A stretch of 54,910 nucleotides of DNA from Promethearchaeati archaeon (GTDB lineage Archaea; Asgardarchaeota; Heimdallarchaeia; JABLTI01), in contig JABLTI010000007.1 of the NCBI GenBank assembly GCA_013166835.1, positions 1 to 54,910 of the forward strand, written 5' to 3'. Position 1 is the stretch's first letter; each line of letters starts with the position of its first letter. This document shows, piece after piece, positions 51,757 through 54,910 of this stretch. The notes beneath the pieces were generated by a model, which worked only from the letters and a program-made list of their open reading frames with translations, was not told where the DNA came from and searched no databases. A program made the translations under genes and the position numbers.

Positions 51757-52197
51757 TTACTCAGCTTCAAGAATAGATATATCTAATCCTGTTATTCCTT
51801 CAATTGCCAGTATTTCAGTTTTTAAATTCTCAACATCTATTTTTTTAAATTCTTCTGAATCAATGTATCCGTCAAAAACACATTTTTCTTCCATAAAACA
51901 AAGTCCTGTTGAATAAAGTGCCTTGACTCCTAACTTTAAGAAGAGGTTACCAATTCTCCTGAGGAAATCTGGTGTAAGCTTTCCAATATCAATTGCAACT
52001 TTGTATACTTTGTTTGTTGTAGTTGGGATAATTCGGATTATTTTTGTGTTCGGAGTAAGTATAATTACTGCATAATTTCCTGCTTCCGGTTTTAATGCAT
52101 CCAAGAATTCGTCTGTTAATTGAAGAGATTTCATTGGTTCCAGCTTGTGCATTTTTGCAATAGTTATTTTTGGAATTTGCTTGCTTTTTTTCACCAT
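51757..52197 (-). CDS. Unknown 146-residue protein, member B of a local paralogous family
   Basis: A relative of the protein at 45945-46358. Shared features are a first helix-strand region, NYAVIILTPNTKIIRIIP as the central strand pair, the hallmark KALYSTGLCFMEEKCVFDGYIDSEE, and a last helix and strand (LKTEILAIEGITGLDISILEAE). The two cysteines of the hallmark occupy the same positions as in the paralogue. A basic N-terminus (MVKKSKQIPKITIAKMHK) is added. It is convergent with the ribbon-helix-helix gene, with 13 bases between stops. No known family was recognised; a small-ligand or regulatory fold is only an inference. Confidence 0.6.
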   Translation of the reverse strand: MVKKSKQIPKITIAKMHKLEPMKSLQLTDEFLDALKPEAGNYAVIILTPNTKIIRIIPTTTNKVYKVAIDIGKLTPDFLRRIGNLFLKLGVKALYSTGLCFMEEKCVFDGYIDSEEFKKIDVENLKTEILAIEGITGLDISILEAE

Positions 52198-52306
52198 ATT
52201 ATCAAACCTCGCTCTATAATATTTTATCGAAAAAGACCACTTCTATTAAAAGCTGGTTTTTTTTTACCTATATTAATGATTGAAAAAACTAATAATTAAA
52301 TTATTC

Positions 52307-53308
52307 CTACAAAGTTTGACTTTTGATGATTTTTGGAGCACTCGCTACTTTGAATTCATAATATTTCCACTGATATTTTGACAAGTATTTCGTTACTGTT
52401 TTTGCAAAGGTATCTATTGTAGCAATGGTAACTAGATTCCCACCACCAATGAGATAATATGCTTCGATTTTCTCCCTTCGCATTTGTGTAACTTGTCCAC
52501 ATAATCTCAACATATCAGGTTTCCTAACACTGATATTTATTCCCTCAAGTAGTTCATGAGCATTTTGGATGTTTTCTTCTGCAGTTTTTAAGAGTTCAAC
52601 TAGCTCGTCATTTTTAAGAGCTTTTTTTATCCGATCAACCCAATTTGGTATTTGCTTCACTCTTTCAGGGAATTGTGGATTTTTTATTATACCAGCATGG
52701 ATCTCATCTGCTGAAATTCTTGAATCATATTGAAAGGGAACCGAGAACAGCTTAATTCTATTCAAGTCTTCTTCAGATGCAAGTTGGATTACTTTTAATG
52801 GTTTTTCATTAACCAATGTTAAAGTTAAACCACCATATAGACTTCTCCCTGCGCTTTCAGAACCTTTCATTGAATATCTAAGAATATCATCTTTTGAATA
52901 TTTGAGATCAAAAACGTCATTCAAAGCTATAAATAAAGCAGCTAAGCCAGAGTCAGAACTTCCACTAAAAATCCCATAATTATTTGATTTAATTTTGATT
53001 TTTGCTTTTATGTTATTTTTTTCCATTAATGATTTAACGGATTCGATGATTTGTTTCCCACGTAAACCAGTTAATTCTTGTTTATCTAAAAGAAATTTAA
53101 TAGGAGAGATGTCCTTGTCTTCAGTGGATTCTACTGTTGTCTCGGTTCTTGTTGTTTCATCCATATTTGTAACTGCTAATCCCATTGTATCATAAAGTGG
53201 TGTTCGATCAGGATTTATTCCACCAAGAAATATAATAGGAATAGTGGGATATGCAACAACTGTGGAAATTTTCTGTATTTTTACCACCACATGAAGTATT
53301 GAAATCAA
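52307..53308 (-). CDS. Mevalonate-diphosphate-decarboxylase-family GHMP protein, possibly a mevalonate 3-kinase
   Basis: A 333-residue GHMP protein whose order follows mevalonate diphosphate decarboxylase. The phosphate loop NNYGIFSGSSDSG lies at 109-121, followed by SESAGRSLYGGLTL at 150-163 and a late EAYYLIGGGNLVTIA. The decarboxylase catalytic aspartate in the motif YTFDAGPNA corresponds here to YYLIGGGNL and is lost, as is the usual lysine of the N-terminal KYWGK motif. Decarboxylation is therefore unlikely; a kinase of the Thermoplasma mevalonate 3-kinase kind is possible. The listed TTG start overlaps the upstream stop (TTGA); in-frame GTG codons 7-9 are alternatives. It is coupled to a P-loop kinase gene. 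Confidence 0.78.
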   Translation of the reverse strand: MISILHVVVKIQKISTVVAYPTIPIIFLGGINPDRTPLYDTMGLAVTNMDETTRTETTVESTEDKDISPIKFLLDKQELTGLRGKQIIESVKSLMEKNNIKAKIKIKSNNYGIFSGSSDSGLAALFIALNDVFDLKYSKDDILRYSMKGSESAGRSLYGGLTLTLVNEKPLKVIQLASEEDLNRIKLFSVPFQYDSRISADEIHAGIIKNPQFPERVKQIPNWVDRIKKALKNDELVELLKTAEENIQNAHELLEGINISVRKPDMLRLCGQVTQMRREKIEAYYLIGGGNLVTIATIDTFAKTVTKYLSKYQWKYYEFKVASAPKIIKSQTL

Positions 53309-54120
53309 GTTTTGCGTTCATTTATGATTTCATCTATTAATTTAATTTGTTTTGTATAATCTTTCATTTCATTTAGTGATTTGATCCGTTTCAATACATA
53401 ATCTAAAATGAATTCAAATCCTTCAACGAAATCATTTACATTGATTATCTGAAGTTTATGTTTGGTTGCTTCTGAACAAAGATATTCTTGGATTTGGAAA
53501 TATTTGTCTATTTCAGTGATAAGCCGTTCACCAATGCTAGGATGTACCAACAAATCAGAATGTATTTGCGTTGGCAAGAAATGGAGATATTCAACAATCA
53601 TACTTTCTCCGTCTCTCAATCCCCGATCAGCAATCATCTTTTGAATAGTGAAATTCATTATTTTCGCTTGAGATTTATACCCTGAAATTAAATTTTCTTT
53701 GCTATAATTCCCGAAAAATTTCCAGGTATCATATACACTAGAATGAAGCACTTCATTATCAATTTTTGGCATTATAGATCGCAGAGTAGAACGAAGAGCA
53801 TCACCACCAATAACCAATCCAATATTAAGCGCTGTTGAGAGTTCTTTAGCAATAGTTGTTTTTCCTGCTCCAGGGATACCTGCAATAATTGGTATCATTG
53901 GAAGTTTCTGTAAGCCTGTTTCTGCCAATGTTCGATATTCTCTAATTATAAGATATCTTGTAAGGTATTTGGTACCCAGCTTTTCCAATGATTGCTGTAA
54001 TTCCGCTTCAGAACTGCTTTTAACAAGAAGTTTACTTAATACCTTCAGTGGAAGACCAGTAGCTAGGAGATTTGAGTCACTATTCCAAAAGATCATTATC
54101 ATACCAACAGATTCTTTCAT
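53305..54120 (-). CDS. P-loop kinase resembling 2-phosphoglycerate kinase
   Basis: A 271-residue protein with Walker A GIPGAGKTTIAKELS at residues 81-95, then IGGDALRSTLRSIMPKI, LHSSVYDTWKFFG, GYKSQAKIMNFTIQKMI and GESMIVEYLHFLPTQI, the block order of archaeal 2-phosphoglycerate kinase. An 80-residue N-terminal helical region stands where that family has an ATP-cone. The known enzyme feeds cyclic 2,3-diphosphoglycerate synthesis. The gene overlaps its downstream neighbour, a mevalonate-decarboxylase-like GHMP gene, which raises the alternative of a mevalonate 3-phosphate 5-kinase. It also overlaps the preceding small gene (ATGA). Confidence 0.75.
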   Translation of the reverse strand: MKESVGMIMIFWNSDSNLLATGLPLKVLSKLLVKSSSEAELQQSLEKLGTKYLTRYLIIREYRTLAETGLQKLPMIPIIAGIPGAGKTTIAKELSTALNIGLVIGGDALRSTLRSIMPKIDNEVLHSSVYDTWKFFGNYSKENLISGYKSQAKIMNFTIQKMIADRGLRDGESMIVEYLHFLPTQIHSDLLVHPSIGERLITEIDKYFQIQEYLCSEATKHKLQIINVNDFVEGFEFILDYVLKRIKSLNEMKDYTKQIKLIDEIINERKT

Positions 54121-54377
54121 ATTAAGGGAATTATTAGTGTAAATATATCTTCCCTCAATCTAAAACTTTCGTAGGAATTGTAAAAAATATCAATTACTTC
54201 TTTATCAGCAAAATTCCCTAATCTTAGTAAAATATCATCATGTCCATCTTCAAAATCTGGATTATTTAACATACTAATTAATAATTCAGAATCATTTCTC
54301 TCTACTGCATCATCCAGTGATTTTTTCCAATTTTTTAATTTCCTATAATCTTCAGTTATTTTTTTTATGAATCCCAT
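54117..54377 (-). CDS. Small helical protein coupled to the P-loop kinase gene
   Basis: An 86-residue all-helical protein. It has an N-terminal basic helix (MGFIKKITEDYRKLKNWKKSL), then two helix pairs (AVERNDSELLISMLNNPDFEDG and DILLRLGNFADKEVIDIFYNSY) spaced like HEAT or ankyrin-type repeats. Its stop overlaps the start of the kinase gene by four bases (ATGA), so the two are translationally coupled. The ATG follows AGGTGG. No family was recognised; it may be an adaptor for the kinase. Confidence 0.6.
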   Translation of the reverse strand: MGFIKKITEDYRKLKNWKKSLDDAVERNDSELLISMLNNPDFEDGHDDILLRLGNFADKEVIDIFYNSYESFRLREDIFTLIIPLI

Positions 54378-54515
54378 ATTTCCACCTTTGTATACTTTAT
54401 ATTTTCAATATATCATTATTTCGTATATCAGATAATTTGTGATTCAATTAGTCTTTGATGGTGGACAGTTTATTGTTTCTTTAGTTTGCCAATATACAAA
54501 ATACCAGGAATTCCA

Positions 54516-54910
54516 TTAAGAAAGGTTAAGGTCAAGAACGTTTTTCAGTTTTTTTAAGTATGTTTTTTCCCATCGTTTGTTATAATCATTACTTTCTTTA
54601 ACTAAAGGAAAAACGACAAAAATAAAACCTTTAAAGGATGTTTCAGTAAGTGAAAGTAATTTGTCGACATCAGCTAAAATATCCGAAATATTGGTTGATA
54701 ACGGACAGTCCCAATGACAAGGATAGTCTTCATAAAATGGAGTATTAACTACCTTCAACTCAAAAGCAAATTTATCAAAAATTAGATCAATTTTCCAATA
54801 GGGGGTTTTAGTTCTTTGGTCTATCTGTTTAGGAATTGTTTTTTCTGGAGTAATATTATGTTCTGGAAAATGCTTCCCAAGAATCGAACACAATTCAACT
54901 TGTAACCAAC
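54516..54910 (-). CDS. Putative PD-(D/E)XK nuclease-like protein, 5' end outside the window
   Basis: The frame is open to the right edge. From a TTG at complement 54891-54893 it codes 125 residues, but the codons upstream stay open (WLQVE), so the true start is probably beyond 54910. YWKIDLIFDKFAFELKV near the middle fits the core ID...FELK of the PD-(D/E)XK fold: a metal-binding Asp, then Glu and Lys. A long helix and the strand FKGFIFVVFPLV follow. It is a likely nuclease or restriction-like fold; substrate unknown. It is the rightmost of a leftward run of genes, 138 bases from the next. Confidence 0.55.
   Translation of the reverse strand, partial: WLQVELCSILGKHFPEHNITPEKTIPKQIDQRTKTPYWKIDLIFDKFAFELKVVNTPFYEDYPCHWDCPLSTNISDILADVDKLLSLTETSFKGFIFVVFPLVKESNDYNKRWEKTYLKKLKNVLDLNLS

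Noticed and set aside
1..54910. Mobile elements, CRISPR arrays, defence islands, ribosomal RNA
   Set aside because: No transposase, integrase, terminal repeats, regularly spaced repeats or rRNA-like stretches were seen by reading. The PD-(D/E)XK-like fragment at the right edge and the SMC-like ATPase are isolated and do not make a defence system by themselves.

Overview
The window comes from an AT-rich, gene-dense archaeal chromosome. The archaeal assignment rests on a serine tRNA gene with bulge-helix-bulge introns, an archaeal-type Pus10 pseudouridine synthase, the short archaeal form of triosephosphate isomerase, an ATP-dependent DNA ligase, a 2-phosphoglycerate-kinase-like protein, a mevalonate-decarboxylase-family protein and an RNA polymerase subunit Rpo5/RPB5. 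Several genes have a eukaryote-like cast: a full-length RPB5 with an N-terminal jaw domain, an IFT52-like GIFT domain, a Sws1-like SWIM protein and a proline-rich coiled-coil protein. This would fit an Asgard archaeon, but nothing in the window proves that lineage. Starts are often TTG with a good Shine-Dalgarno (SD) sequence. No insertion sequence, integrase, CRISPR array or rRNA was seen.

Left part (1-8.3 kb): a TldD/TldE protease pair (TldE cut by the window edge), an APH-type kinase, a GNAT protein, a DinB-fold protein, tRNA-Ser(GCT) with two introns, endonuclease V, a membrane protein with a cysteine-rich tail, a pirin and a ParM/Ta0583-type actin-like ATPase. From 8.4 to 16.2 kb lies a leftward five-gene operon of the MoxR/DUF58/DUF4350/DUF4129 type. 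It encodes an AAA+ ATPase, a von Willebrand-like protein and three membrane proteins, probably one envelope-associated chaperone-like machine. The 630-base gap to its right holds a strongly folded sequence that is probably a non-coding RNA.

Middle (16.9-36.5 kb): a 31-codon ORF leading a coiled-coil/winged-helix gene and its partner; repair and redox genes (MagIII-like glycosylase, nitroreductase); an AbrB-ACT regulator; a nucleotidyltransferase; dipeptidase PepD; a DapA-family protein that has lost its catalytic residues; two tandem alpha/beta hydrolases followed by a DegT-like aminotransferase; a flavodoxin-like protein; glycerol kinase; a methyltransferase; the IFT52-like protein; and DNA ligase.

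Right part (36.5-54.9 kb): small membrane proteins, an SMC/Rad50-like ATPase with a four-cysteine insert, a class III aminotransferase, the RPB5-like subunit with its own terminator, a 2[4Fe-4S] ferredoxin, a proline-rich protein beside a ThiI-like PP-loop enzyme, thiL, pus10, a SWIM protein, an RNase H-fold protein, tpiA, and a leftward cluster of overlapping genes. That cluster pairs a mevalonate-decarboxylase-like GHMP protein with a P-loop kinase and suggests a Thermoplasma-like mevalonate route. Two members of an unrecognised 140-residue family lie 5.4 kb apart in this part.
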